Below, one piece after another: positions 14,776 to 22,377 of a DNA stretch of 31,008 nucleotides. The position numbers and the translations under genes were made by a program. The stretch's first letter is position 1. Each line of letters starts with the position of its first letter. The stretch is from Anaerolineae bacterium (GTDB lineage Bacteria; Chloroflexota; Anaerolineae; B4-G1): positions 1-31,008 of the forward strand of contig JAUWNP010000035.1 of assembly GCA_030612585.1 (NCBI GenBank), written 5' to 3'. The notes below the pieces were generated by a model. The model searched no databases. It was given only the letters and a program-made list of their open reading frames with translations, and was not told the origin of the DNA.

Positions 14776-16119
14776 TTAGTCTGACTTGGCCAATGCCCCC
14801 ATAGGGTCCCAGGGCGGGAGCACCACCGGCTCAGTATCGAGCACTTCCAGGAGTTCGGGAGAAAGGTGCTTCTTGCTGATCATTACCTCGTAGAGGAACT
14901 CGTCGAACCACCCATCGGCCATCACCAGATAGCCCTTATCGCCGAGTTTGGTTCCCCAACTGTTCTCGACGCGCCACTTGATGGGCTTGCTGGAGTCGTC
15001 AATATCTACACCGGTGAGCACCATCGCGTGGGTCATCCGGCTGTGACCGTAGTCCAAACGACCGGCCTTGTCCAACTTGAAGCGGGTGCCGTAGACGAGT
15101 TCGTAGTCGTACACCTCGGGGTCCAGGATACCCATCTCCCGTTCCAACATTTTGCCCACATCACAGCCGAACCACACCGCCTGGCCATCAACAACCATGT
15201 CGGCTGTAGCCTGTTTTAACGTTTCTATGTCTACGTTCAGGTAGCGAACAGCCTGCCCGCCTACGATGTTGCCCAGGTACTGCACCGTGTAGAGCCTGCG
15301 ATAGGGCTTGTCTTTGGTGGGAGCGTTGATCAGGCAAACCAGATCGTCCAAATCAAAGCCTACGTATTGCTCGAAAAACTCTGTTGGGGTGGTCTCCCCG
15401 TGCCTGTGGAAATCCTTATCTTTGTCCCGCCACTCCCAGAGGAATCTAGAGGGTGGCTGGCCCAGGTGAATGCAAAGCATCCTGTAGAACTCCTCCATCA
15501 TCTCGCCTTTTGCCTGGCGCATTTCTTCGACAGAACCGCTCCGCTCGTGCATTTCCCTGAGCACCTGTGCATACTCCCTGAGTTTGGCGATGAGCAGCAC
15601 GTTCATAGGCTGCGAATCGCTGCTGCTGTTTGTTTCCGGCATCACCGACTTGGGCACGACGCCGTATTTTTTGATCAGGTTCACGAACATATCCCACTGT
15701 CCACCGTCGGGAAGAGGGTGCGCCAGGAGCCACATGACGAGCCTGCCATCCAAAGGCTCATCCCGAGTCTGGATGATATTCTCAAGGAAAAAATTGGCCT
15801 TTTCCAGTTTGTCCCAGAACATAAGGTAGGCCTGTGACAGTTCAAAACTCTCCAGGTTCATCTTCTCCATGGCCGCCAGGCGCAGGGTGTTGAGCCCAGC
15901 GAACAGCCAGCACCGCCCGCTCTTCTTCTGGCTGGTGGCCTCGGGCGTCTCTATCAGGTGTGAATACGTGTGATCGGTTCGATTCACCACCGCTCTGCTT
16001 AAGGCCACGGCCCTGATGCCGTTTTTGGAGACCGCGTTTAATGCAAGCAGGTTCTTAGGCTCCGCGTCAAAGGTAGCCGCAAAGCGTACTGTGTCTTTGT
16101 ATCTGATCTGTTTCTCCAC
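14776..16119 (-). CDS. pepC: C1B cysteine aminopeptidase (bleomycin hydrolase/PepC)
   Basis: A 447-residue papain-fold peptidase of the bleomycin-hydrolase/PepC family, a cytosolic homohexameric aminopeptidase. The catalytic Cys70 lies in SGRCWLFAGLN, the His in SRMTHAMVLTG, and the Asn in VENSWGTKLGDKGY. The start is GTG, preceded by GAGGAG at suitable spacing. The C-terminus ends in ALAKSD; in this family the last residues reach into the active site and set aminopeptidase specificity. The gene is convergent with the pentapeptide-repeat gene, with only three bases between them. Confidence 0.95.
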   Translation of the reverse strand: MEKQIRYKDTVRFAATFDAEPKNLLALNAVSKNGIRAVALSRAVVNRTDHTYSHLIETPEATSQKKSGRCWLFAGLNTLRLAAMEKMNLESFELSQAYLMFWDKLEKANFFLENIIQTRDEPLDGRLVMWLLAHPLPDGGQWDMFVNLIKKYGVVPKSVMPETNSSSDSQPMNVLLIAKLREYAQVLREMHERSGSVEEMRQAKGEMMEEFYRMLCIHLGQPPSRFLWEWRDKDKDFHRHGETTPTEFFEQYVGFDLDDLVCLINAPTKDKPYRRLYTVQYLGNIVGGQAVRYLNVDIETLKQATADMVVDGQAVWFGCDVGKMLEREMGILDPEVYDYELVYGTRFKLDKAGRLDYGHSRMTHAMVLTGVDIDDSSKPIKWRVENSWGTKLGDKGYLVMADGWFDEFLYEVMISKKHLSPELLEVLDTEPVVLPPWDPMGALAKSD

Positions 16120-16186
16120 GAGTTTTTCTCCTCTCTCCTCTTATTATGCAGGGACCGCACCCTGCCGGATTAGTAAGCGTTCAGCC

Positions 16187-16284
16187 ACCCTTGCGAAGGT
16201 TGCGAAAAGCACTGGCAATGAGGCAGATGCCGATAAGCAAGGGCTTTTTTGGCTTGGAATCTGTTCACAAACCTTCGCAAGGGT
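16187..16284. repeat. Inverted repeat pair in a gene-free stretch
   Basis: A 15-base sequence ACCCTTGCGAAGGTT (16187-16201) recurs as its exact reverse complement at 16270-16284, separated by 68 bases. Each arm is itself nearly palindromic. It lies in the 333-base gap between the divergent pepC and kinase genes, where no open frame looks real. A small non-autonomous element or paired dispersed repeats are possible. Confidence 0.6.
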
Positions 16285-16396
16285 TCCCTCCCCAATCTCC
16301 CCCTGAATACCCCCTACCCGGATTATAGCCTAATAACAGCACTCGCACAAACTGATTCTAGCGCCATCTGTTTTTCCCGAAGACGGCCCGATGTGG

Positions 16397-16402
16397 TATA
16401 AT
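16397..16402 (+). promoter_or_regulatory. -10 box upstream of the sensor kinase
   Basis: TATAAT in the context GATGTGGTATAAT, about 50 bases upstream of the kinase start. No good -35 box is visible at the correct distance, so it may need an activator or a different -35. Confidence 0.45.
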
Positions 16403-16452
16403 CACGACAGAAGCAATCACTATTCGCAGCAACGTGCTGATGGAGGCCCAGG

Positions 16453-18441
16453 ATGAAATTCAGGTTCCACGGTATTTTCGACCGTTTGCAAAACGTCTTG
16501 CTGATCTCCTTTATCCTGATCGCCGTTGTCACCTCCGTAGTGGGGATCTGGACCACCTCGGCGGTCGTGAACAACTACACGGAGCAGGCGGAAAACGAGC
16601 GAGTGGCCCGGGATATGAACCTGGCCGTTGCTTTCTACGAACAGAGCCTCACCCAACTCAACGGCGCTGCCGCACGTTTAGCCGGCGAACCGACGCTTTC
16701 CCAGCAGATTGGCGCTGCCCAGGCGGGTGATAGCGTTGTCCAAGGCAACCTCGAACACCGGATGGCCGATGAGCTCAATGCCATTTATCCCCCCGGCACT
16801 CATTTTATCCTGATCGTGGATGAAGATGGCAACCTGGTCGTCGCCTATGGAATAGTGGATCAGAAAGTGCAGCGGTTGCCGGCCACAGGCAACTGGCACG
16901 ACTTTCCCCTTCTGGCTGCGGTCCTGGCCGATCGGCAGCCGCAGGCCGCCACCGAAGTCATAGACGAGGCGCTGCTGGCACAAATTGATCTTGCGGAGCA
17001 GGCGTACATTGCCTTAAAAGAGACCCCTAAAGCGTACCCTGAGCCCTTTGACCCTCGGGAGGGCAGCGCGGGCCTGGCGCAAATCGCCTGCGCGCCGGTG
17101 CTGGACGCAGATGGAGAGGTAGCCGGCGCAGTACTCGCCGGGCACCTCTTTAACAATGACTTTGCCCTGGTAGATCGCGTCCAGGCCGTCGCCGGGGTGG
17201 ACACCGCGACCATCTTCTTCGGCGACCTGCGCGTCTCTACCAATGTGCGCGAGGACGGCGAGCGCGCCATTGGCACCCGCGTTTCTCAGGCCGTCTTTGA
17301 TACGGTGCTGACGCGGGGTGAGCCCTTTACCGGTATCGCCTACGTCGTCAACGAGTGGTTCATCACCCGCTATATCCCGCTCCTTGATTATCGCGGTGAG
17401 GTAGTCGGCAGTCTCTACGTCGGCGCGCGGCGGGCCATCTTCATCGAACTGCAGCGTACACTCCGAAGCCGCATCATGCTGGTGGCGCTGGCTGCCGTCG
17501 TCCCGGCCGCGCTGCTGGCGCTGCCCATCGCGCATCTGATTACTCACCCCCTGGAAGAGATGGCGCGGGCCAGCCGCCAGGTCGCTCAGGGCGATACCCA
17601 GGTACGCATTCCAAACCGGGGTATGGGAGAGGTGGCTGTCCTGGGCCAGGCTTTTAACAGCATGGTCGCCGAACTGGAAGAGACCCAGGTGCAACTGATC
17701 CGCAAGGAGAGGCTGGCCTCGATGGGACAACTGGCGGCCGGAGTCGCCCATCAGTTAAACAACCCGTTGGGCACGATCCTGCTCTTTTCGGATATCGTGC
17801 TCCAGGACCTGCCGGAGGGCACCCAGAGCCGGAACGATGTGCAGATGATTGCCCAGGAAGCACGCCGGGCGAAAGACATCGTGGCCGCGCTGCTCAACTT
17901 CGCGCGCCAGCAAAAGGTCTGGATGCAACCGACCGCGCTCGACACCATGCTGCACGAGTTTGTCGAGCGCGCCCGCCAGCAACCGGCCTATGAGCGCATC
18001 CAGATCGTGGAACGGATCGCCTCGGACCTCCCACAACTCGAGGTTGATCCAGTTCAGTTGTCGAACGTCTTTGTGAATCTTATGGATAACGCCGCCGACG
18101 CTATGCCAGAGGGAGGCACGCTCACGGTTAAGGCTGATCTCTCGCTGGATCAGCAGTCGGTGGTGGTGCAGGTAAAGGACACTGGCCGTGGCATTCCACC
18201 GGAAAACATCAAGCAGATTTTCAGTCCGTTTTTCACGACCAAGCCGTTGGGGCAAGGCACCGGACTGGGGCTTTCTATCGCCTACGGGATCGTCAAAATG
18301 CACCACGGGGCGATCCAGGTCAAGAGTCAGGTTGGAGAAGGCACAACCTTTACGGTAACGCTGCCTGTGCGCTCGCCCAGGAGTGACACGCAGGCGCTCA
18401 TTGCCGAGGCCGAAGAAACATCAACAACCTCAGGGGTGTAG
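16453..18441 (+). CDS. Membrane sensor histidine kinase (Cache-HAMP-HisKA)
   Basis: A 662-residue sensor kinase. A first membrane helix (about 14-36) and a second (about 341-362) bracket a large extracytoplasmic sensor, probably a double Cache domain with an HFILIVDEDGNLV strand near residue 117 and GEVVGSLYVG near 320. Then come a HAMP domain (about 360-412), a HisKA helix with phospho-acceptor H433 (AAGVAHQLNNPLG), and the ATPase domain with the N box (NVFVNLMDNAADA), G1 (DTGRGI) and G2 (GTGLGL). The H-Q-L-N-N-P form is that of the NtrB/ZraS-like kinases. The stop lies two bases before the start of the REC-kinase hybrid, so both form one operon. The ligand cannot be told from sequence. Confidence 0.93.
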   Translation: MKFRFHGIFDRLQNVLLISFILIAVVTSVVGIWTTSAVVNNYTEQAENERVARDMNLAVAFYEQSLTQLNGAAARLAGEPTLSQQIGAAQAGDSVVQGNLEHRMADELNAIYPPGTHFILIVDEDGNLVVAYGIVDQKVQRLPATGNWHDFPLLAAVLADRQPQAATEVIDEALLAQIDLAEQAYIALKETPKAYPEPFDPREGSAGLAQIACAPVLDADGEVAGAVLAGHLFNNDFALVDRVQAVAGVDTATIFFGDLRVSTNVREDGERAIGTRVSQAVFDTVLTRGEPFTGIAYVVNEWFITRYIPLLDYRGEVVGSLYVGARRAIFIELQRTLRSRIMLVALAAVVPAALLALPIAHLITHPLEEMARASRQVAQGDTQVRIPNRGMGEVAVLGQAFNSMVAELEETQVQLIRKERLASMGQLAAGVAHQLNNPLGTILLFSDIVLQDLPEGTQSRNDVQMIAQEARRAKDIVAALLNFARQQKVWMQPTALDTMLHEFVERARQQPAYERIQIVERIASDLPQLEVDPVQLSNVFVNLMDNAADAMPEGGTLTVKADLSLDQQSVVVQVKDTGRGIPPENIKQIFSPFFTTKPLGQGTGLGLSIAYGIVKMHHGAIQVKSQVGEGTTFTVTLPVRSPRSDTQALIAEAEETSTTSGV

Positions 18442-18443
18442 AG

Positions 18444-19622
18444 ATGGAATCAGAACCCGCCACCATCTTGGTGGTTGACGACGAATTGGGCATCCGTGAA
18501 GGATGCCGCCGGATACTGAGCCGCGCAGGGCATCAGGTGGTCGTGGTCGCTGCAGGCGAAGAGGGGTGGCAGCAGATTCAGTCATGTCAGTTCGACCTGG
18601 TGTTGCTGGACATCATGATGCCGGACATCAACGGCATGGAACTGCTGGAGCGGATCGTTCCGTTCGATCCCGACCTGGTCTGCATCATCATCACCGGCTA
18701 CGCCACCGTCGAGCTGGCCGTCCAGGCCATCAAAGAAGGGGCGTATGACTTCATCGCCAAACCTTTTGACGCCAGTACGCTCCTTTTGACTATCCGCCGG
18801 GGACTGGAGCGGCGGCGACTCTCCCTGGAAGCGCGCCGTCTGGCGCAGGTGGAAGCGGAAAAAGAGGCGCTGGAGCGACGCAAAGCGGAATTAGAAAAGG
18901 AGGCGCTGGAGCGACGCGCGATGGAATTGGAGCGGTTGGATCGCGTCAAGTCCGCCTTCACCCTCACCGTGGCGCACGAACTGCGCGCGCCTATCGCCGC
19001 CATCCAGAGTTACCTGCGGTTGATGTTAGATGGATACATCCCTCCCGAACAACAAAGGAAGTATCTGGTCCGCGCCCAACTGCGCATCTCTGCGCAGTTG
19101 GAACTCATCGGCGATCTGCTGGACCTGGCCCACCTGCAGAACCCGGATCTGCGTATCGAGCGTGAGCCGGTCAACGTAGCAGAATCGCTCCGGGAGGTTT
19201 GCGACCTGATGAGCAGCCGTGCTCAAGAAAAGGGGGTTCAGTTTACCGTCTCTATCCCGGAGGGAGCGCCCACTATCTCAGCAGACCCCAAGCATATCAA
19301 GCAAATCTGGAGCAACCTGGTGAGCAATGCCATCAAGTACACAAACGAAGGCGGCGCTGTGGACGTCACGATAGCCGTGCAGGACAAACAGGTTATCACC
19401 AGCGTTCGTGACACCGGCATAGGTATCGTTCCAGAGGACCAGACGCGAATCTTTGAGGAGTTCTATCGCACCAAAGCCGCCAAAGAATGTTCGGAGATGG
19501 GAACCGGCCTCGGGTTATCCATTGTCAAGCGGATAGTCGGAACCTACCAGGGCCACATTGACGTGCAATCCACAGTAGGCGAGGGCAGCACCTTCACCGT
19601 CACGCTGCCAGTAGATACCTAA
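18444..19622 (+). CDS. Response-regulator/histidine-kinase hybrid (REC-HisKA)
   Basis: A 392-residue protein with a receiver domain first (about 7-120): acidic pocket VVDDE, phospho-acceptor D56 (LLDIMMP), and K106 (AKPFD). A coiled coil follows (about 128-168), in which a 12-residue unit with EKEALERR is present twice. Then come a HisKA helix with H178 (VAHELRAP), the N box NLVSNAIKYT, G1 DTGIGI and G2 GTGLGL. There is no membrane segment, so it is cytosolic and likely receives phosphate from the upstream Cache kinase at D56, with H178 as the next donor. The gene follows the kinase with two bases between. It ends by overlapping, stop to stop, a convergent receiver-only regulator. Confidence 0.92.
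   Translation: MESEPATILVVDDELGIREGCRRILSRAGHQVVVVAAGEEGWQQIQSCQFDLVLLDIMMPDINGMELLERIVPFDPDLVCIIITGYATVELAVQAIKEGAYDFIAKPFDASTLLLTIRRGLERRRLSLEARRLAQVEAEKEALERRKAELEKEALERRAMELERLDRVKSAFTLTVAHELRAPIAAIQSYLRLMLDGYIPPEQQRKYLVRAQLRISAQLELIGDLLDLAHLQNPDLRIEREPVNVAESLREVCDLMSSRAQEKGVQFTVSIPEGAPTISADPKHIKQIWSNLVSNAIKYTNEGGAVDVTIAVQDKQVITSVRDTGIGIVPEDQTRIFEEFYRTKAAKECSEMGTGLGLSIVKRIVGTYQGHIDVQSTVGEGSTFTVTLPVDT
18864..18917 (+). repeat. Direct repeat in the coiled-coil region
   Basis: GAGGCGCTGGAGCGACGC occurs at 18864-18881 and 18900-18917, a 36-base in-frame period that adds 12 residues to the REC-kinase coiled coil. Confidence 0.7.
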
Positions 19623-19990
19623 AGCAGCCGGTTCACTTCCTTCACTAGACGATCCGGCGCGACCGGCTTGGTCAGGAAGGTATCCAGGTGGACGTACTCG
19701 TCGGTCGGGAACAACTCGGCATAGTCGGTGTTGGCGATAGAGGTGATCATAATGATGGGAATGTCTCTGTACTCGGAGTGATCACCCAACTCCTGCGCGA
19801 CCGAGAGACCATCCAGAACAGTGTCCATGATCACGTCCAGGATGATCAAGTCCGGTGTGTCCGCGGCGATCTTGTCCAATGCCTCGCCTCCACCGGCAGC
19901 ACTAACAATGGTGTGCCCCTCCCGTTCGAGCACAATCTGGGTAAACTCGACAAAATCAGGATCATCATCAACGACGAGTATCTTAGCCAT
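19619..19990 (-). CDS. Single-domain response regulator
   Basis: A 123-residue receiver domain with no output domain (CheY-like). The acidic pocket VVDDDPD, the phospho-acceptor Asp in LIILDVIMD and the conserved Lys in FLTKP are present. There is a short insertion near the end of the domain (TDYAELFPTDEYVHLD). The ATG at 19990 follows AAGGAGGAG, which rules out the longer frame. It is convergent with, and shares its stop region with, the REC-kinase gene, so it is a candidate phosphate acceptor or sink for that system. That link is inferred only from position. Confidence 0.9.
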   Translation of the reverse strand: MAKILVVDDDPDFVEFTQIVLEREGHTIVSAAGGGEALDKIAADTPDLIILDVIMDTVLDGLSVAQELGDHSEYRDIPIIMITSIANTDYAELFPTDEYVHLDTFLTKPVAPDRLVKEVNRLL

Positions 19991-20035
19991 TCTACTCCTC
20001 CTTGCATCAATCATCTTTGAAACCAGGTTTTTTCC

Positions 20036-21307
20036 TCAAAACCTGGTTTCTGTCTTCTCTACACCCCGAATATAGTGTTCATACTCCCCGCGAAAGTGCT
20101 TCAGCGACGAAAGTACGGGGTTGACGGCTGCATCGCCCATAGGGCACAAAGTGTGCCCGGCGATGCCGGCACAGATCGTTTCCAACTGGTCCAGATCGTC
20201 GGGTTTGCCCCGTCCCCGCACGATGCGGGTCAATATCTCTACCAGGCGTTGTGTACCCACGCGACAGGGCGTGCACTGGCCGCACGACTCGTGAGCGAAG
20301 AAGGCCATCAGGCGGCGGGCTACTTCCACCATGCAGGTACCCTCTTCGATCACGACGATCGCCCCCGTGCCTAGCATCGAGCCGACCTCAACCAGCGACT
20401 CGAAATCCATCGGCGTGTCCAGTTGCTCCGGGGTCAACATCGGTGTGGAGGCCCCGCCGGGGATGACCGCCTTGAGCGGACGGTCCCCGCGCATCCCACC
20501 CGCACATTCTTCGATGATCGTGCGCAATGGCGTGCCCAATGGCAACTCGTAGTTGCCCGGTCGCCGCACGTGCCCGCTGATGCAGAAAAGTTTGGGGCCG
20601 GTGCTCTTTTTCGTACCGATGGACTTGAACCACTCAGCGCCCCGGTTGACGATGTGAGGTACATTGGCCAAGGTCTCTACGTTGTGCACCAGCGTGGGCT
20701 CGTTCCACAGGCCGATCTGCGCCGGGTAGGGCGGTTTCATGCGCGGCTCGCCCCGTCTGCCTTCGAGCGAATTGATCAGCGCGGTCTCTTCGCCGCAGAT
20801 GTAAGCGCCCGCGCCCCGGTGGACCGACAGATCCAGGTCGAAGCTGCTGTCCAGGATGTTCTTGCCTAAGAAGCCATAAGCGTAGGCGTCATCAATGGCC
20901 TTGATCCAGCGCTTGACCCCCAGGAAGAACTCACCCCGGATGTAGACGAAGGCCCGGTTCGCGCCGACTGCATAAGCAGCGATGATGACCCCCTCGATGA
21001 TCGAATGAGGGTCGTGCTCCACCAGCAGACGGTCTTTGAACGTTCCCGGTTCTCCCTCGTCGGTGTTGACACAGACGTACTTGGTGACCTCTTCCTTGGG
21101 CATAAAGCCCCACTTGACCCCCGCCGGAAAGCCCGCGCCGCCACGCCCGCGCAGTCCAGAGGCTTTGACCAGAGCGATCAACTCGTCGGGCGGCATCCGC
21201 AGGGCTTTGCGCAAAGCGGTGTATCCCCCGCGCTCCAGATAGACCGCGATGCGCTCCGAGTTAGGGATACCCACGTTGCGTGTCAGGATCGGTTCAAAGC
21301 CGTCCAT
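20036..21307 (-). CDS. nuoF: NADH dehydrogenase-like subunit NuoF (short form)
   Basis: A 423-residue NuoF/HoxF-type flavoprotein: it binds NAD(H) and FMN and passes electrons to iron-sulfur centres. FMN/NAD-site motifs are visible: GLRGRGGAGFPAGVKWGF (about 51-68), NTDEGEPGTFKDR, and GAGAYICGEETALINSLEG. The C-terminal [4Fe-4S] ligands are in ESCGQCTPCRVGT and a later single Cys (HTLCPMGD). It lacks the extra N- and C-terminal iron-sulfur domains of the longer NuoF-like protein encoded at 25172-27106. It overlaps the nuoE stop by 25 bases. It is the last gene of the minus-strand formate dehydrogenase operon and may belong to that enzyme, or be part of an unlinked complex. Confidence 0.9.
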   Translation of the reverse strand: MDGFEPILTRNVGIPNSERIAVYLERGGYTALRKALRMPPDELIALVKASGLRGRGGAGFPAGVKWGFMPKEEVTKYVCVNTDEGEPGTFKDRLLVEHDPHSIIEGVIIAAYAVGANRAFVYIRGEFFLGVKRWIKAIDDAYAYGFLGKNILDSSFDLDLSVHRGAGAYICGEETALINSLEGRRGEPRMKPPYPAQIGLWNEPTLVHNVETLANVPHIVNRGAEWFKSIGTKKSTGPKLFCISGHVRRPGNYELPLGTPLRTIIEECAGGMRGDRPLKAVIPGGASTPMLTPEQLDTPMDFESLVEVGSMLGTGAIVVIEEGTCMVEVARRLMAFFAHESCGQCTPCRVGTQRLVEILTRIVRGRGKPDDLDQLETICAGIAGHTLCPMGDAAVNPVLSSLKHFRGEYEHYIRGVEKTETRF

Positions 21308-21762
21308 CGCTCTGCCCTCTCTGTCAATTGGTCAATCAGCATGTCTACCTTTTCCGTCGTGAGGTTCTCGTACATCTCATCGTTCACGCGCATGGCCGGC
21401 GCGGTGCCACACGAGGCCAGGCACTGCACAGTCTCCAAGGTGAACATCCCGTCCGGGGTCGTTTCGCTGACCTTGATCCCAAGTTTGCACTCCAAATAGT
21501 CTACCAGCCGCTCTGCACCATCAACCAGGTAACAACTCAACCCTGTGCAGACCTGGATCACGTACCGACCTGCGGGCTTGGTGCGAAATAGCGTGTAAAA
21601 ACTGGCGGTGCTAAACACCGCTGTCTCTGGCACGTTCAACCGCTCGGCAACCCGCTTGAGCGCCTCAGGAGTGAGATAACCGTTTTGCTCCTGGGCAATG
21701 TAGAGCGCCGTGAGCAAACGTGCCCGCTTGGCGGGATCCAGGACGTGTGCTCCTGTTGCCAT
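21283..21762 (-). CDS. nuoE: NADH dehydrogenase-like subunit NuoE
   Basis: A 159-residue thioredoxin-fold [2Fe-2S] protein of the NuoE family. The four ligands are C-x4-C in VCTGLSCYLVDG and C-x3-C in QCLASCGTAPAM. The N-terminal three-helix bundle (GYLTPEALKRVAERLNV, VFSTASFYTLF) is typical. Its ATG follows immediately on the TGA of the RelE-type toxin gene, with GGTGAG as ribosome site inside that gene, so the two are in one transcript. It pairs with the short NuoF next to it. Confidence 0.92.
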   Translation of the reverse strand: MATGAHVLDPAKRARLLTALYIAQEQNGYLTPEALKRVAERLNVPETAVFSTASFYTLFRTKPAGRYVIQVCTGLSCYLVDGAERLVDYLECKLGIKVSETTPDGMFTLETVQCLASCGTAPAMRVNDEMYENLTTEKVDMLIDQLTERAERWTALNRS

Positions 21763-22131
21763 TCACTCACCTCCCTGTGGTGTTTCGTATTCCACCGGTT
21801 CCTCTCGTATAGCATAGGCTCGTTCGTGTGGGCCGACGGTGAGGAATACCACAGTCTTATCCGGCAACCCCTCGCAGAAGCAGAAGCGGCACGCAGGTGC
21901 CTGGCGGCACTCTTCGCAGACGACGAAGATGATACGAAAGCTGCGGGTCACACGTATGCTGCGGCAGCCACGCAAGTGTTGCTTGCCAGGTATCCGGCCT
22001 AGTCGCTCCGTGCCCGTGTAGGGATCATCCAGTACCTGATCCACGTGACGCTGAATGTGCTTCTGCAGACTGCGATACCGCTGCTGGTTGCGCACAAAGT
22101 GGTCTTCGAACACAGGTCGGTAGCGGCTCAT
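21763..22131 (-). CDS. RelE-superfamily toxin with cysteine-rich segment
   Basis: A 122-residue protein with the RelE/YoeB-like core: basic helices (QRYRSLQKHIQRHVDQVL), GKQHLRGCRSIRVTRSFRIIFVV, and the final strand TVVFLTVGPHERAY. Between the strands is an unusual cluster, CEECRQAPACRFCFCEG, with six cysteines in 17 residues that could bind zinc or a cluster. A standard RelE toxin would have a short loop here. It overlaps its antitoxin by four bases (ATGA). The whole pair sits inside the formate dehydrogenase operon, between fdhA and nuoE. Catalytic activity as an mRNA interferase is inferred from the fold only. Confidence 0.7.
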   Translation of the reverse strand: MSRYRPVFEDHFVRNQQRYRSLQKHIQRHVDQVLDDPYTGTERLGRIPGKQHLRGCRSIRVTRSFRIIFVVCEECRQAPACRFCFCEGLPDKTVVFLTVGPHERAYAIREEPVEYETPQGGE

Positions 22132-22373
22132 TCGCCGAATACCTCCTCGTAGGTGTAGAACTTGAGCCGACCTTCCTGCGCCCGTTGTTCGATGTTTTTC
22201 AAGTCCTCGTAGAGTGGTGACCCCGGCTCGATGATCGTCGGCTCAAAGTAGCCAGCCCACGCTTCCAGCGCTGCGGTGATCTCCTCCCGCACCACGCTGC
22301 GGATGATCTCTTGCAGTTCGTCCAGATTGAGAGTCGTCGTCACTTGCGATGTGGCAACTTGTGCCTCGGCCAT
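22128..22373 (-). CDS. Antitoxin of the operon-embedded RelE pair
   Basis: An 81-residue acidic, largely helical protein. The first half (about 14-45) is an amphipathic helix region (LDELQEIIRSVVREEITAAL). The second half (SPLYEDLKNIEQRAQEGR and YTYEEVFGE) resembles the C-terminal toxin-binding tail of type II antitoxins. There is no obvious DNA-binding motif. Its ribosome site (GGAGGTGA) overlaps the fdhA stop codon and the ATG follows four bases after that stop, so it is translated from the fdhA transcript. The stop overlaps the toxin start by four bases. Confidence 0.65.
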   Translation of the reverse strand: MAEAQVATSQVTTTLNLDELQEIIRSVVREEITAALEAWAGYFEPTIIEPGSPLYEDLKNIEQRAQEGRLKFYTYEEVFGE

Positions 22374-22377
22374 GATC

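Noticed and set aside
16141..16328. Small open frames in the pepC-kinase gap
   Set aside because: No ribosome site or domain; they run through the inverted repeat.
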